From Candidatus Alcyoniella australis (GTDB lineage: Bacteria; Lernaellota; Lernaellaia; JAVCCG01; Alcyoniellaceae), in NCBI GenBank assembly GCA_030765605.1, contig JAVCCG010000059.1, positions 7,939 through 71,938 on the forward strand: a stretch of DNA of 64,000 nt, in the 5' to 3' direction. Made by a program: the position numbers and the translations under genes. How positions within the stretch are numbered: position 1 is the first letter of the stretch; each line of letters starts with the position of its first letter. Positions 41,113-50,567 of this stretch are shown here, piece by piece. The notes below the pieces were generated by a model that did no database searches, had not been told where the DNA came from, and was given only the letters and a program-made list of their open reading frames with translations.

Positions 41113-41817
41113 CTAACCGATGATCGTGGCAATCGCGCGTTGCACGTCGCCAAAATCATCCAGCGCCGCGTCGGCCCCTGCCGCGATCAGCTGCGCCGCG
41201 CTGTAGCTGCCCGTGGCCACTCCCACCACGCGCATGCCGTGGGCCTTGCCGCAGTCCACATCGCGCGGCGTGTCGCCGACGATCACCACACGGGGTCCCA
41301 GGCCGATGCTGCGCCCCAGCGCTCGCTCGGCGCGCTGCACCGCCAGCGGCGGCAGGTTCTCGCGCACCTCGTGGTCCGAGCCGAAGGCGCCGAAATCGAA
41401 GTAACGGTTGAGCTCGAAACGCGCGAGCTTGATCCGCGCCGTGCGCTCGTAGTTACCCGTAACCAGCCCCAGCGCCACCGCGGGCAACGCTGCGAGCTCG
41501 TCGAGCAACGCGGGCAAGCCGGGCATCAGCAACGCCTGTTCGCTGCGCGGCATCTCATACGCCAGGTGCTCGTAATAGCGATCGCGCAGCCGGCAAAGCG
41601 TCGCGGCCTCGTCCGGCCCGAGTTCCACATTGTGCAACGCGGCCATCTCGCGGAACAGCATCGGGTCGACCTTGCCGTCGGGATGGATTCCCTCGAAGGC
41701 GTTCTCCACGCCGTAGACATCGTGAAACGCCTGGGCCATGCCGCGCATCCCGGCCCCGCCGGAGAGCATCAGCGTGGCGTCGAGGTCGAACAGCAGCAGC
41801 CGAAAATTGTCACTCAT
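41113..41817 (-). CDS. HAD-family hydrolase (phosphoglycolate phosphatase-like)
   Basis: This 234-residue protein has the HAD motifs: FDLDATL (nucleophile Asp11, acid Asp13; Ala replaces the usual Gly), GLVTGN (motif II), and VVIVGDTPRDVDCGKAHGMRVVGVATG (motif IV with the PTTN-like acidic pair). A helical cap lies between motifs I and II, as in class I phosphatases such as Gph. It probably dephosphorylates a small metabolite such as phosphoglycolate or a sugar phosphate. It overlaps trkH by 4 bp and is followed by the phosphohexomutase. Confidence 0.85.
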   Translation of the reverse strand: MSDNFRLLLFDLDATLMLSGGAGMRGMAQAFHDVYGVENAFEGIHPDGKVDPMLFREMAALHNVELGPDEAATLCRLRDRYYEHLAYEMPRSEQALLMPGLPALLDELAALPAVALGLVTGNYERTARIKLARFELNRYFDFGAFGSDHEVRENLPPLAVQRAERALGRSIGLGPRVVIVGDTPRDVDCGKAHGMRVVGVATGSYSAAQLIAAGADAALDDFGDVQRAIATIIG

Positions 41818-43289
41818 ACGTAGCGTCTCCAGGTCGCGGGGACCAGCAGGATCAGGATCGTGTAGATCTCAAGGCGGCCCAGCAACATCAACGCGATCAG
41901 CAGCCACTTGGCAGCGGAGGGCATCCAGGCGTAGTTCTGCCCCGGACCCACCAGGCCCAAACCCGGGCCGATGTTGCCGATGCTCGCCACCGCGGCCGAG
42001 ATCGTGGTCATCGCGGCGGACGTCTCGCCCTGCAGATGCGGCTCGAGCATTATCCCCAGCAGCACGGTGGAGACCACGAACAGCGCGACGTAGAGGAAGA
42101 AGAAATTCCACACTCCGCGCATCGTCTCGCGGGGCACTGCGCGCCGGCCGAACTTGACCGGGTTGACCGCCCGCGGGTGCAGCAGTTGAAACAGCTCCTG
42201 GTAGGCGTGCTTGGTCAGCAGGATGAACCGCGCGACCTTCATGCCGCCGGCGGTGCTGCCCGCGCTGCCGCCGACGAACATCAGGAACAGCAGGAACACC
42301 TGCAGGAAGCTCGGCCAGGTGCCGAAGTCTGCGGTGGAAAATCCGGTGGTGGAGAGGATCGTCGGCACCTGGAACACGGCCAGGCGAAAGCTCTGGGCCA
42401 CCGAGATCGTAGTGGTCAACCACAGTCCGGCCCAGATGAAAATCACGGCCAGCGCAAAGATCGCCAAATAGACCCGCAGCTCGGTATCGCGCAACACGCG
42501 GCGAAACTTGCCCTTGAGCATCAGGTAGTGCAGCGCGAAGTTGATCCCGGCAAGAACCATGAACACGCTGACCACGTACTGGATGAACGGCCCGTAGTCA
42601 CCGATGCTGCCGTTGCGCGTGGAGAAGCCGCCGGTGGCCATGGTGGCAAAGGCGTGACAGATCGCCTCGAACAGGTTCATGCCGCCGAGCATCAGCAGTC
42701 CGGCCTCGAGCACCGTCAGCAGCGCGTAGACGCCCCACAACGCCTTGGCGGTCTGGGCGATGCGCGGAGTGAGTTTATCGGCGCTGGGTCCGGGAACCTC
42801 GGCGCGATAGAGCTGCATCCCGCCGATGCCCAGCAGCGGCAGGATCGTGATCGAGAGCACGATGATCCCCATCCCGCCCAGCCAGTGGGTCAGCGCGCGC
42901 CAGAAGAGAATCGCATGATCGACGGTCTCGACGTCGGTGAGGATGCTCGCCCCGGTGGTGGTGAACCCCGAGGCGCACTCGAACACCGCGTCGGTCCAGC
43001 TGGTCATCGCACCGCTGAGGTAAAACGGCAGCGCGCCGAGCAGGCAGGCCAGCACCCAGGCGAAGGCCACCAGCGCGATGCCGTCGCGCTGAGCGATCTC
43101 CTTGGGCGCGGAGCGCAGCGGCAAAATCAACACCGCGCCGAGCACCACGGCGATCCCCGCGCTGAGCGCAAAGCTCAGGGCGCTGTCCAGCTCGCCGTAG
43201 ATCAGCCCGACAACCATCGGCGCGAGCATGCAGCAGCCGAGGATCACGGCGAATGCTCCGAGCGTCCGCAGTACGACCCTGATGTGCAT
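41814..43289 (-). CDS. trkH: Potassium uptake protein TrkH
   Basis: This 491-residue membrane protein has four pore-loop (MPM) repeats and about ten helices. The pore motifs are visible as [11 protein letters not shown] (first loop), [13 protein letters not shown] (second), [11 protein letters not shown] (third) and [14 protein letters not shown] (fourth). The central [15 protein letters not shown] is the regulatory intramembrane loop region. It translocates potassium under control of a TrkA ring. trkA lies 2 bp upstream, and the HAD gene overlaps its end. Confidence 0.95.
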   Translation of the reverse strand: MHIRVVLRTLGAFAVILGCCMLAPMVVGLIYGELDSALSFALSAGIAVVLGAVLILPLRSAPKEIAQRDGIALVAFAWVLACLLGALPFYLSGAMTSWTDAVFECASGFTTTGASILTDVETVDHAILFWRALTHWLGGMGIIVLSITILPLLGIGGMQLYRAEVPGPSADKLTPRIAQTAKALWGVYALLTVLEAGLLMLGGMNLFEAICHAFATMATGGFSTRNGSIGDYGPFIQYVVSVFMVLAGINFALHYLMLKGKFRRVLRDTELRVYLAIFALAVIFIWAGLWLTTTISVAQSFRLAVFQVPTILSTTGFSTADFGTWPSFLQVFLLFLMFVGGSAGSTAGGMKVARFILLTKHAYQELFQLLHPRAVNPVKFGRRAVPRETMRGVWNFFFLYVALFVVSTVLLGIMLEPHLQGETSAAMTTISAAVASIGNIGPGLGLVGPGQNYAWMPSAAKWLLIALMLLGRLEIYTILILLVPATWRRYV

Positions 43290-43291
43290 GA

Positions 43292-44656
43292 TTAGAAGTA
43301 ATCTAGTTTAACGGTGAACAGCTTCTCGATGCGCGGGATCATCCGCTTGCGGGCGAAGATCACCACCCGGTCGCCGGCCTCGATCACGGTGCCGCCCTGG
43401 GGGATGATCGCCTGATTGCCGCGCACCAGTCCGCCGACGATCGAGCCTGCGGGAAAGTTCATTTTGGACAGCGGCCGACCGACGATGTCGCTGGTCTCCA
43501 GCGCCTTGAACTCGAGCACCTCGGTGTTCTCGGTCAGCGGCGTGTCGCTGATCACGCTGCCGCGGCGGATGAACTGCAGGATGCGGTTGACCGCCAGCAG
43601 CCGCTTGCTGATCACGTTGTCGATGCCGATCACCGGCACCACGTTGATGTAGGCCGAGCGTTCGAGCATCGCGATCACCTTGGGCACGCCGATGCGTTTG
43701 GCCAGCAACCCGGCGATCACGTTCTCCTCGTCGTCCTCGCCCAGGGCGACGAAGGCGTCGACATCGTCGATGTTCTCGTCGTAGAGCAGGTCCGGATCGA
43801 GCACGTCACCTTGCAAAATCACCGATTGGTTGAGCTGTTGAGCCAGCCAGGTGCAGCGCTCGTAGTTGCGCTCGAGCAGCTTGACCTTCATCCCCGTGGC
43901 CTCGCACAGCTGGGCGAGCAAGAAACCCTCCTGTCCGCCGCCGCTGATGAACACCCGGCGGCAGGGCTGCGCGGGCTTGCCGAACAGGCTGAGGATCTCC
44001 TGCACCCGGTCGGGGGTGGTCGAGATCCAAACGAAGTCTCCGGACTCCAGCGTGGTGTCGCCGCGGGGGATTAAAAGCTCGTCGCCGCGCTCGACCGCCG
44101 CCACCAGCGCGCCGTTGCTCGGCTGCAGCGAGGACAGGTGCTGCAGCTCCTGCCCGGTGAGCTTGCAGCCCGAGGGGACGTTGAACCCCACCAGCCGCAG
44201 CTTGCCCTCGGCGAAGTCGTAGATCGCCTTGGCCGCGGGGATCAGCAACAGCTTGTGCAGGTATTCGGCACTCTCGCGCTCGGGGTTGATCGCCAGATCG
44301 ATCCCCAGGTGATCGCGGTCGAGCACCGAGGTCAGGTTGTAGTATTCCAGGTTGCGCACGCGGGCGATCTTGACCGAGGACGGGCTGTCGGCCTGGGCGA
44401 TCAGGCAGGCGATCATGTTGGTCTCGTCCGAGGCGGTGACCGCGATGACCATCTCGGCCTCGGCGATGCCGGCCTCTTTGAGCAGCGCCGGCGACGAGCC
44501 CGAGCCGCACAGCACCTGGACGTCGAAGCTCTCCTGGGCGCGCCGCACCCGTTCGGGATCGACGTCGATCAGCACCACATCTTTTTTCTCGTGTTCGACC
44601 AGCTGCTCGGCGATGTGGAATCCGACCTCGCCGCCGCCGATGATGATCACTCTCAT
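43292..44656 (-). CDS. trkA: Trk system potassium transporter TrkA
   Basis: This 454-residue protein has two tandem RCK units. The first has the dinucleotide motif IIIGGGEVGFHIAEQL with acidic ligand DVDP. The second has FISGGGQEGFLLAQLC, lacking the last canonical acidic residue but with a Rossmann pattern. Each is followed by an RCK-C domain (about 140-215 and 370-454). TrkA binds NAD(H) or ATP and gates TrkH. It overlaps the upstream M17 N-domain gene by 4 bp. Confidence 0.94.
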   Translation of the reverse strand: MRVIIIGGGEVGFHIAEQLVEHEKKDVVLIDVDPERVRRAQESFDVQVLCGSGSSPALLKEAGIAEAEMVIAVTASDETNMIACLIAQADSPSSVKIARVRNLEYYNLTSVLDRDHLGIDLAINPERESAEYLHKLLLIPAAKAIYDFAEGKLRLVGFNVPSGCKLTGQELQHLSSLQPSNGALVAAVERGDELLIPRGDTTLESGDFVWISTTPDRVQEILSLFGKPAQPCRRVFISGGGQEGFLLAQLCEATGMKVKLLERNYERCTWLAQQLNQSVILQGDVLDPDLLYDENIDDVDAFVALGEDDEENVIAGLLAKRIGVPKVIAMLERSAYINVVPVIGIDNVISKRLLAVNRILQFIRRGSVISDTPLTENTEVLEFKALETSDIVGRPLSKMNFPAGSIVGGLVRGNQAIIPQGGTVIEAGDRVVIFARKRMIPRIEKLFTVKLDYF

Positions 44657-45186
44657 GGAGCATCCCTCATCGCCCGGCTGTGCTTATTGAGCACCGCCCC
44701 GACCTCGCGCAGCCGGTGTCTGCCGGCGACGATCGTCACGCTGACGTCTTCCAGACGTGTCTTGCGCTGGCGGTACTTGAACATCACTTCCTCGATCAGC
44801 CGCTCGGTGGCCATGGTGTACTCCAGGCCGGCCAACCCGACGCCGGGCAGCGGTAGGGCGAATTCGTAGATGTTCATCTTGACCAGCGACTGCATCATGT
44901 AGCCCAGCACCTTGCAGTAGACCTCGAAGTCGTACTCCTTGAGCGGGCCCAGGCCGACTATTATCACCTTGCTTGGACCGATCCGGCCCTCGGAGGGGAA
45001 AAGCAGCGTCTCAAAACGCTCGGCCGAGAAACGTTTTGCCATTACCAAGCGGCTTAAACGGCCGCAGATCCGCCAGTCGATCAGGCCCGAGCTGCCCTTG
45101 AGCGGGCGCTCCTCGCTAAACGCGCTGAGCACTACCGTTTCGACGTCCAGAGCGTCGATCGGATCCGCGGTCACCCGGAAATCCAT
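44653..45186 (-). CDS. Stand-alone M17 leucyl-aminopeptidase N-terminal (macro-like) domain protein
   Basis: This 177-residue protein matches only the N-terminal, non-catalytic domain of M17 aminopeptidases. Visible traits are DVETVVLSAFSEERPLKGSSGLIDW, KVIIVGLG and an alternating beta/alpha pattern. The metal-binding catalytic domain is entirely absent and cannot be found nearby. The domain has a macro-like fold and in other proteins may bind nucleotides or ADP-ribose. It is translationally coupled to trkA (4-bp overlap), which suggests a connection with potassium transport or its nucleotide sensing. That link is an inference. Confidence 0.7.
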   Translation of the reverse strand: MDFRVTADPIDALDVETVVLSAFSEERPLKGSSGLIDWRICGRLSRLVMAKRFSAERFETLLFPSEGRIGPSKVIIVGLGPLKEYDFEVYCKVLGYMMQSLVKMNIYEFALPLPGVGLAGLEYTMATERLIEEVMFKYRQRKTRLEDVSVTIVAGRHRLREVGAVLNKHSRAMRDAP

Positions 45187-45190
45187 CGGC

Positions 45191-45616
45191 CTACCTGTTC
45201 CCCTTGTCCGGCCGCACGTGCTCTTTGGCGATGCGGTCCAGAATGCCGTTGACGAACGCGCCGGAGTCCTCGGTGCCGAACTTTTTGCCCAGTTCCACGG
45301 CCTCGTTCAGTGTGACGTTGCGCGGCACGTCGGGCACGTGCAGCAGCTCGAACACCGCCAGCCGCAGGATGTTGCGGTCCACCGTCGACATCCGCTCCAG
45401 GGTCCAGTTCTCGGAGGTCCCGGCGATCAGCAGGTCGAGCTCGCTACGGCGTTGCACGACTCCGCGCACCACGGAGCTGGCAAAGGTCATCAGCTCGGTG
45501 GGCACGCTGTGCGAGCGCCAGAACAGCTCGATCTGCTCCTCTGAATCGGAGTTGTTGTAGTCCAGCTGGTAAAGCAGCTGTAAGGCGCATTCGCGTGCCC
45601 GATGGCGGTTACCCAT
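45191..45616 (-). CDS. nusB: Transcription antitermination factor NusB
   Basis: This 141-residue protein has the full NusB fold, all helical: RHRARECALQLLYQLDYNN at the N-terminus (RNA-binding arginine-rich end), VRGVVQRRSELDLLI, and the C-terminal RMSTVDRNILRLAVFELLHVPDVP with VTLNEAVELGKKFGTEDSGAFVNGILDRIA. It works with NusE (S10) on boxA RNA during rRNA transcription. ribH lies 15 bp upstream, the usual rib-nusB arrangement in proteobacteria. Confidence 0.94.
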   Translation of the reverse strand: MGNRHRARECALQLLYQLDYNNSDSEEQIELFWRSHSVPTELMTFASSVVRGVVQRRSELDLLIAGTSENWTLERMSTVDRNILRLAVFELLHVPDVPRNVTLNEAVELGKKFGTEDSGAFVNGILDRIAKEHVRPDKGNR

Positions 45617-45631
45617 GGTTGTCGGTCCAAG

Positions 45632-46096
45632 CTATAGCGAGCGTATCAGGTTGGCAGTCTCAACCGCCGACAACGCGGCGTCGTAACCCTTGTTGCCGGC
45701 CTTGGAGCCGGCGCGTTCAATGGCCTGCTCGATCGTGTCGCAGGTCAGAATGCCGAAGGCCACCGGCACCTCGTGGTTGAGCGTGAGCTGGCCCAAGCCC
45801 TTGCTGACCTCGGCCGCCACGTAGTCGAAGTGCGGCGTGCCGCCGCGAATCACCGCGCCCAGACAGATCACCGCGTTGAAACGCCCGGTGTCGGCCAGCC
45901 GTCGGGCCATTCCCGGGATCTCGAACGAGCCGGGCACCTTGACCACGGTAACATCGTCGTCGGCCGCGCCGTGGCGCAGCAGGGCGTCGAGGGCCCCCTC
46001 GAGCAGCCGCTCGGTGATGAACGAGTTGAAGCGGCTGACAATGATGCCGAACTTCAGCCCCTTGGCGTCGATCTTTCCCTCTATCGTCCTGGGCAT
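45632..46096 (-). CDS. ribH: 6,7-dimethyl-8-ribityllumazine synthase
   Basis: This 154-residue protein starts at ATG 46096 with GGAGGGG; a longer frame from 46120 is unlikely. Lumazine synthase landmarks are [29 protein letters not shown] (substrate-binding), [19 protein letters not shown] with the catalytic His, and [24 protein letters not shown]. It condenses 3,4-dihydroxybutanone phosphate with the ribityl pyrimidine and is the penultimate step of riboflavin synthesis. It sits between ribBA and nusB. Confidence 0.95.
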   Translation of the reverse strand: MPRTIEGKIDAKGLKFGIIVSRFNSFITERLLEGALDALLRHGAADDDVTVVKVPGSFEIPGMARRLADTGRFNAVICLGAVIRGGTPHFDYVAAEVSKGLGQLTLNHEVPVAFGILTCDTIEQAIERAGSKAGNKGYDAALSAVETANLIRSL

Positions 46097-46130
46097 GGTC
46101 CCCTCCAATGCCCGGCCCACACGGCCGGCC

Positions 46131-47336
46131 TCAGACTTTCTTTAGAATGTGCCCCATTTTATCACGCTTGGTGCGCAGGTAGTCCACGTTGCTCTCCGTG
46201 GGCGTGATCTCGATCGAAACACGCTCGACCACTTCCAGGCCGTAGCCGTGGACGCCGACGATCTTGCGCGGGTTGTTGGTCAGCAGCCGCACCTTGCGCA
46301 GCCCCAGCTCGACCATGATCTGCGCGCCGATGCCGTAGTCGCGCAAATCGGGCTTGAACCCGAGCTCGACGTTGGCCTCCACCGTGTCCAGCCCCTCGTC
46401 CTGCAGGTGGTAGGCAGCGATCTTGTTGGCCAGTCCGATGCCGCGCCCCTCCTGGAACATGTAGAGCAACACTCCGCTGCCCTCGGCGTCGATCTGGCGC
46501 ATGGCCGCGTGCAGCTGGTTGCCGCAGTCGCAACGGCTGGAGCCCAATACGTCGCCGGTGAGGCACATCGAGTGTACCCGCACCAGCATCGAGCGCTCCG
46601 GATCGATCTCGCCCTTGACCAACGCCACGTGCTCGGCGCCGTCGATCTGCGAACGGTAGGCTATGACTTCCCAGGCCCCGGCAAAGCTCGTGGGCAGGTG
46701 CGCCTGGGCTACCCGCTCCACGTGCCGCTCGTTGCGCATCCGGTACTCGATCAGGTCGGCGATCGAGACGATCGGCAGATCGTGCTCCTCGGCCACCAGC
46801 TCCAGATCGGCCATGCGGGCCATGGTGCCGTCGTCCTTCATCACCTCGCAGATCACCCCCGCCGGGGTCAATCCGGCCAGGCGCGCCAAGTCGACCGAAC
46901 CCTCGGTCTGGCCGGTGCGCACCAGCACACCGCCGGGCTTGGCCACGATCGGGAAAACGTGCCCCGGGCTGACCAGGTCGTCGGGCGTGGCCTCCGCGGC
47001 CATCGCGGCCTCGATCGTGCGCGAGCGGTCGTAGGCCGAGATGCCGGTGGTCACGCCGGTGCGGGCCTCGACGCTCACCGTGAAGTTGGTGGTGAAACGG
47101 CTGCGGTTGTCCTGGACCATCGCCCGCAGGTTGAGCTGCTCGGCCCGTTGCTCGTCGATGGTCAGGCAGATCAGTCCGCGGCCGTGTTTGGCCATGAAGT
47201 TGATCGCCTCGGGGGTGACCTTGTCGGCGGCCATGGTCAAGTCGCCCTCGTTCTCGCGGTCCTCGTCGTCGACGAGGATCACCATCCGACCCTCGCGGAT
47301 GCGCTCGATGGCGATTTCAATGCTGGCAAACGGCAT
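46131..47336 (-). CDS. ribBA: Bifunctional 3,4-dihydroxy-2-butanone-4-phosphate synthase / GTP cyclohydrolase II
   Basis: This 401-residue fusion has an N-terminal RibB domain (about 1-200) with [18 protein letters not shown] (Mg-binding acidic residues), [12 protein letters not shown] and GHVFPI. The C-terminal RibA domain has [21 protein letters not shown] (zinc cysteines), [12 protein letters not shown] and [10 protein letters not shown], with LTNNPRKI near the end. It makes two early riboflavin precursors from ribulose 5-phosphate and GTP. It lies 12 bp downstream of ribE. Confidence 0.95.
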   Translation of the reverse strand: MPFASIEIAIERIREGRMVILVDDEDRENEGDLTMAADKVTPEAINFMAKHGRGLICLTIDEQRAEQLNLRAMVQDNRSRFTTNFTVSVEARTGVTTGISAYDRSRTIEAAMAAEATPDDLVSPGHVFPIVAKPGGVLVRTGQTEGSVDLARLAGLTPAGVICEVMKDDGTMARMADLELVAEEHDLPIVSIADLIEYRMRNERHVERVAQAHLPTSFAGAWEVIAYRSQIDGAEHVALVKGEIDPERSMLVRVHSMCLTGDVLGSSRCDCGNQLHAAMRQIDAEGSGVLLYMFQEGRGIGLANKIAAYHLQDEGLDTVEANVELGFKPDLRDYGIGAQIMVELGLRKVRLLTNNPRKIVGVHGYGLEVVERVSIEITPTESNVDYLRTKRDKMGHILKKV

Positions 47337-47348
47337 GCGTGCCCTTCT

Positions 47349-47999
47349 TTATTTGAGGAACCCGGCCTCGGCCAGGCTCGTCATAGTGATCTTGCCCGGC
47401 TCCCCGCCTTGGCGCAGGGCCAGGAAGCGCTCGATATATTTGGCTATCAGGTCCGTTTCCACGTTCACATCGTCGCCCGGTTCCAGATTTACAAGGCAAG
47501 TGGACTGGGCTGTATGCGGAATCAGCCCCACACTGAAACCCTGCTCGTCCACTGCGTTGACGGTCAGGCTCACCCCGTCAACCGCCACCGAGCCCTTTTC
47601 CACCAGATATGGCGCAAGCTCGGCTGAAACTTGCACGGAGACTACAATAAATGCGCTGGACTTGTCCACGCGCCGCACCACTCCCCGGCCGTCCACGTGC
47701 CCCTGGACAAAGTGGCCGCCGAGGCGGTCCGTGGCGAGCAGCGCCCGCTCGAGGTTGACCTCCCGGCCAATATTGAATTTGCCCAGGGTCGTGCGCTCCA
47801 GAGTCTCGGGCGAGACCTCGACGAAAAACACGTCGTTCTCGGTGCGGACCACGGTCTGGCAAACGCCGTTGATGCTGATCGATTCGCCGATCTCGAAGCT
47901 GTGCACGGGCAGCGAGCTGCGCACTCCCAGCAGCAGCATCTTGCCGCTGCGCTGGGCCCTGACCACCGCTCCGCGATCCTGAATCAAGCCGGTGAACAT
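47349..47999 (-). CDS. ribE: Riboflavin synthase, alpha subunit
   Basis: This 216-residue protein begins [10 protein letters not shown] and has the two tandem lumazine-binding domains typical of the family, each with a serine or threonine-rich substrate loop: [12 protein letters not shown] in the first and [28 protein letters not shown] in the second. The first domain also keeps [10 protein letters not shown] and the Gly-His-Val of [10 protein letters not shown]. It dismutates lumazine to riboflavin. It lies 4 bp after ribD. Confidence 0.95.
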   Translation of the reverse strand: MFTGLIQDRGAVVRAQRSGKMLLLGVRSSLPVHSFEIGESISINGVCQTVVRTENDVFFVEVSPETLERTTLGKFNIGREVNLERALLATDRLGGHFVQGHVDGRGVVRRVDKSSAFIVVSVQVSAELAPYLVEKGSVAVDGVSLTVNAVDEQGFSVGLIPHTAQSTCLVNLEPGDDVNVETDLIAKYIERFLALRQGGEPGKITMTSLAEAGFLK

Positions 48000-48003
48000 C
48001 GCG

Positions 48004-49128
48004 CTACTCCCTTTGCGAACGGTCGGCGATCAGCCCGCTGAGGTGCAGGTTGTCGCCCAGCCGACGCTGTTTGACATCGCGCAGCCTGAAGGCCTGCGAC
48101 AGCTCGGCCACGCCTTGGCCGCCCACGGCCGTGGGAGCCCCCTGGCCGCCGATAATCAGCGGTGCGATCACAAAATGCACCCTGTCGATCAGGCCGGACT
48201 CGAGGCAAGAATAGTGGATCGTCGATCCGCCCTCAACCAGTACCGAGCAGATCCCGTCCGAGCCCAGGGCGCGGAACAAGTAGCGCAGATCGACCCGGCC
48301 TCGGCCGTCGTCCGGGCAGCGCAACACGCGCGCGCCGCGCTCGCCCAGGCGCGCGGCCTTATCTTCGTCAGCCGCGTCCAGACAGGCCACCAGCGTATGG
48401 GACGGCAGCTTGGGGTCCAGCAGCTTTGCGTCCAGGGGAATGCGCAGCCGCGAATCGACCACCACCCGCAACGGCGAGACCGCTCCGCGCAGGCGGCAGG
48501 TCAGCTCCGGGTCGTCGGCCAACAGCGTACCGATGCCCACCAGCACCGCGTCGCAACGCCGTCGCAGGCCGTGGGCCATGCGCCGCGCGCGCTCGTTGCT
48601 GATCCAGCGACTGCTGCCGGTGCGCGTGGCGATCTTGCCGTCGAGGCTCGTCGCGGCCTTGAGCACGCCAAAGGGCATGCCGCTGACAACGTGTTTTGAA
48701 AATGCCTCGTTGAGCTCCAGGCATTGAGCCTCGAGCACGTTGCGCGCTACCTCGATGCCGGCGGCCTCCAGCGCGTCGAATCCGCAGCCGCCGACCAGCG
48801 GGTTGGGATCGCGCATCCCGGCCACCACCCGTCGTATTCCGCTCTGGATGATCAGCTCAGTACACGGCGGGGTGCGGCCCTGATGGCAGCACGGCTCGAG
48901 GTTGACCACGACGGTTGCGCCGCGCGCCAGTTCCCCGGCGCGCTCCAATGCCATGCGCTCGGCGTGGGGCTCGCCGGCTCGGCGGTGATAGCCCTGGGCC
49001 ACGATCTTGCCATCGCGCACGACAAGCGCGCCGACCAACGGGTTGGGTGAGACCGTGCCCTCGCCCCGGCGCGCCAGGCTCAGGGCCCGGCGCATCCAGC
49101 GGCAATCGGCTTCGTCAATTCGGGACAT
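48004..49128 (-). CDS. ribD: Bifunctional riboflavin deaminase/reductase RibD
   Basis: This 374-residue protein has a zinc-dependent deaminase domain (HAERMALERA, PCCHQGRTPPC) followed by a reductase domain (VLKAATSLDGKIATRTGSSRWISNERARRMAHGLR, VLVEGGSTIHYSCLESGLIDRV). It deaminates and reduces the pyrimidine intermediate of riboflavin synthesis. It is preceded at 10 bp by nrdR, a common order in proteobacteria. Confidence 0.95.
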   Translation of the reverse strand: MSRIDEADCRWMRRALSLARRGEGTVSPNPLVGALVVRDGKIVAQGYHRRAGEPHAERMALERAGELARGATVVVNLEPCCHQGRTPPCTELIIQSGIRRVVAGMRDPNPLVGGCGFDALEAAGIEVARNVLEAQCLELNEAFSKHVVSGMPFGVLKAATSLDGKIATRTGSSRWISNERARRMAHGLRRRCDAVLVGIGTLLADDPELTCRLRGAVSPLRVVVDSRLRIPLDAKLLDPKLPSHTLVACLDAADEDKAARLGERGARVLRCPDDGRGRVDLRYLFRALGSDGICSVLVEGGSTIHYSCLESGLIDRVHFVIAPLIIGGQGAPTAVGGQGVAELSQAFRLRDVKQRRLGDNLHLSGLIADRSQRE

Positions 49129-49138
49129 TTGCGCAGCC

Positions 49139-49621
49139 TCAGGACCCGGCCTTGTCCGAGCCGCGGCCGCCCTCGCCCAACAGTCCGCGGATCTCCTCCA
49201 TGAACTCGTTGACGTCCTGGAAGTCGCGGTAGACCGAGGCGAAGCGCACGTAGGCCACCTTGTCCAGCTCGGCCAGGCGCTGCATCACCAGTTCGCCGAT
49301 GGCCTGCGAGTCGATCTCGCGCTCGCCCAGATCCTGGAAGTGCTGCTCCACTCTGTCGGCCAGTCCTTCCATCTCTTCGATGCTCACCGGCCGTTTCTCA
49401 CAGGCCCGGCGCACGCCGGAGAGCAGCTTCTTGCGGTCAAAGGCCTGGCGCGTGCCGTCCTTTTTAATTACCAGCGGCAGCACCTCTTCGACCCGCTCGT
49501 AGGTGGTAAAGCGCCGCAGGCACTTGTCGCACTCGCGGCGGCGACGCACCACGTTGCCGTCCCGGCGGTAGCGAGAGTCGAGCACCTTGTTGTCCATGCT
49601 TCCGCAGTAAGGGCACCTCAT
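49139..49621 (-). CDS. nrdR: Transcriptional repressor NrdR
   Basis: This 160-residue protein has an N-terminal zinc ribbon ([20 protein letters not shown], then [17 protein letters not shown]) and a C-terminal ATP-cone ([22 protein letters not shown]). It represses ribonucleotide-reductase genes by sensing ATP/dATP. No NrdR box is evident here, so its targets lie elsewhere. The start overlaps the dCMP deaminase stop by 4 bp. Confidence 0.94.
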   Translation of the reverse strand: MRCPYCGSMDNKVLDSRYRRDGNVVRRRRECDKCLRRFTTYERVEEVLPLVIKKDGTRQAFDRKKLLSGVRRACEKRPVSIEEMEGLADRVEQHFQDLGEREIDSQAIGELVMQRLAELDKVAYVRFASVYRDFQDVNEFMEEIRGLLGEGGRGSDKAGS

Positions 49622-50097
49622 GCGTCCTCCTTTTGGGCCACGGCCGACGGCTGGTAGCGCAGTAGCTCGATCCCGCTTTGCTGCAACATCTGCGCGGACA
49701 GCTCGTCAGCGTACTGCGCCTCGTAAACAATGCGCTGGATCCCGGCGTTGATAATCATCTTGGCGCAAATCACGCAGGGGAAGGTGTTGCAGTACAGCGT
49801 GGCACCTTTGATGCTCGTGCCGTGGTACGCGGCCTGGATGATCGCATTTTGCTCGGCGTGCAACCCACGGCACAGCTCGTGGCGCTGGCCCGAGGGGACG
49901 TTCTGCCGCTGGCGTTCGCACCCGGTCTCCGCGCAGTGCGGCAGCCCTTTGGGCGCGCCGTTGTAGCCTGTGGCCAGAATGTTGCGATCCTTGACGATCA
50001 CCGCTCCGACCTTGCGCCGCAGGCAGGTCGAGCGTTTGGACGCCAAGTGCGAGAACTCGATGAAGTAGGTATCCCAGTCGGGTCTGGATTCGCTCAC
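49618..50097 (-). CDS. dCMP deaminase-like cytidine/deoxycytidylate deaminase
   Basis: This 159-residue protein of the dCMP deaminase/ComE family has [24 protein letters not shown] and the zinc motifs LHAEQNAI (His and catalytic Glu) and [13 protein letters not shown] (two cysteines). An extra Cys-rich segment ([22 protein letters not shown]) is typical of the bacterial dCMP subset. It supplies dUMP for thymidylate synthesis. It lies between rpiB and nrdR with 4-bp overlaps on both sides. Confidence 0.9.
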   Translation of the reverse strand: MSESRPDWDTYFIEFSHLASKRSTCLRRKVGAVIVKDRNILATGYNGAPKGLPHCAETGCERQRQNVPSGQRHELCRGLHAEQNAIIQAAYHGTSIKGATLYCNTFPCVICAKMIINAGIQRIVYEAQYADELSAQMLQQSGIELLRYQPSAVAQKEDA

Positions 50098-50543
50098 TCG
50101 CGGTCCTCCCGGTCCAGGGCCATGATTTTTTCGACCCGGCGCGCGTGGCGTCCGCCCTCAAAGGGCTGCTCTAAAAAAGCCTCGACGATCGCCCGGGCCA
50201 ATCCCGGGCCGACCACCCGTTCGCCCATGCACAGCACGTTGGCGTCGTTGTGCGCGCGGCTCATCCGCGCCATGTACGGGTCGGTGCACAACGCGGCGCG
50301 CACGCCGGCGACGCGGTTGGCCGTAATGCTCATGCCGATGCCGGTGCCGCAGACCAAAATCCCGTGCTCGCATTCGCCGTTGGCCACGACCTGCGCCAGC
50401 CGCACCGCGAAATCGGGATAGTCAACAGACTCCGGCGAGTCGGTTCCCAGGTCCAGCGCCTCGTGCCCGGCCGCTGAGAGCCATTGCAGCACCTGCTTTT
50501 TAAGGCCGTATCCGCCGTGATCAACAGCAACCGCGATCTTCAT
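50094..50543 (-). CDS. rpiB: Ribose-5-phosphate isomerase B
   Basis: This 149-residue RpiB/LacAB protein has [36 protein letters not shown] and [18 protein letters not shown] with the catalytic Cys. It interconverts ribose 5-phosphate and ribulose 5-phosphate, the latter feeding RibBA. ATG at 50543 has GAGGAG at a spacing of 8; a TTG one codon earlier is also possible. In many proteobacteria glyA follows rpiB, but here the dCMP deaminase does. Confidence 0.93.
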   Translation of the reverse strand: MKIAVAVDHGGYGLKKQVLQWLSAAGHEALDLGTDSPESVDYPDFAVRLAQVVANGECEHGILVCGTGIGMSITANRVAGVRAALCTDPYMARMSRAHNDANVLCMGERVVGPGLARAIVEAFLEQPFEGGRHARRVEKIMALDREDRE

Positions 50544-50567
50544 CAACTCGTCTCCTCATAGCCCGAA

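Noticed and set aside
46149-47627. Very long plus-strand open frame opposite ribBA
   Set aside because: It is the antisense shadow of ribBA and part of ribE; its product is His/Gln/Val-rich and has no known domain.
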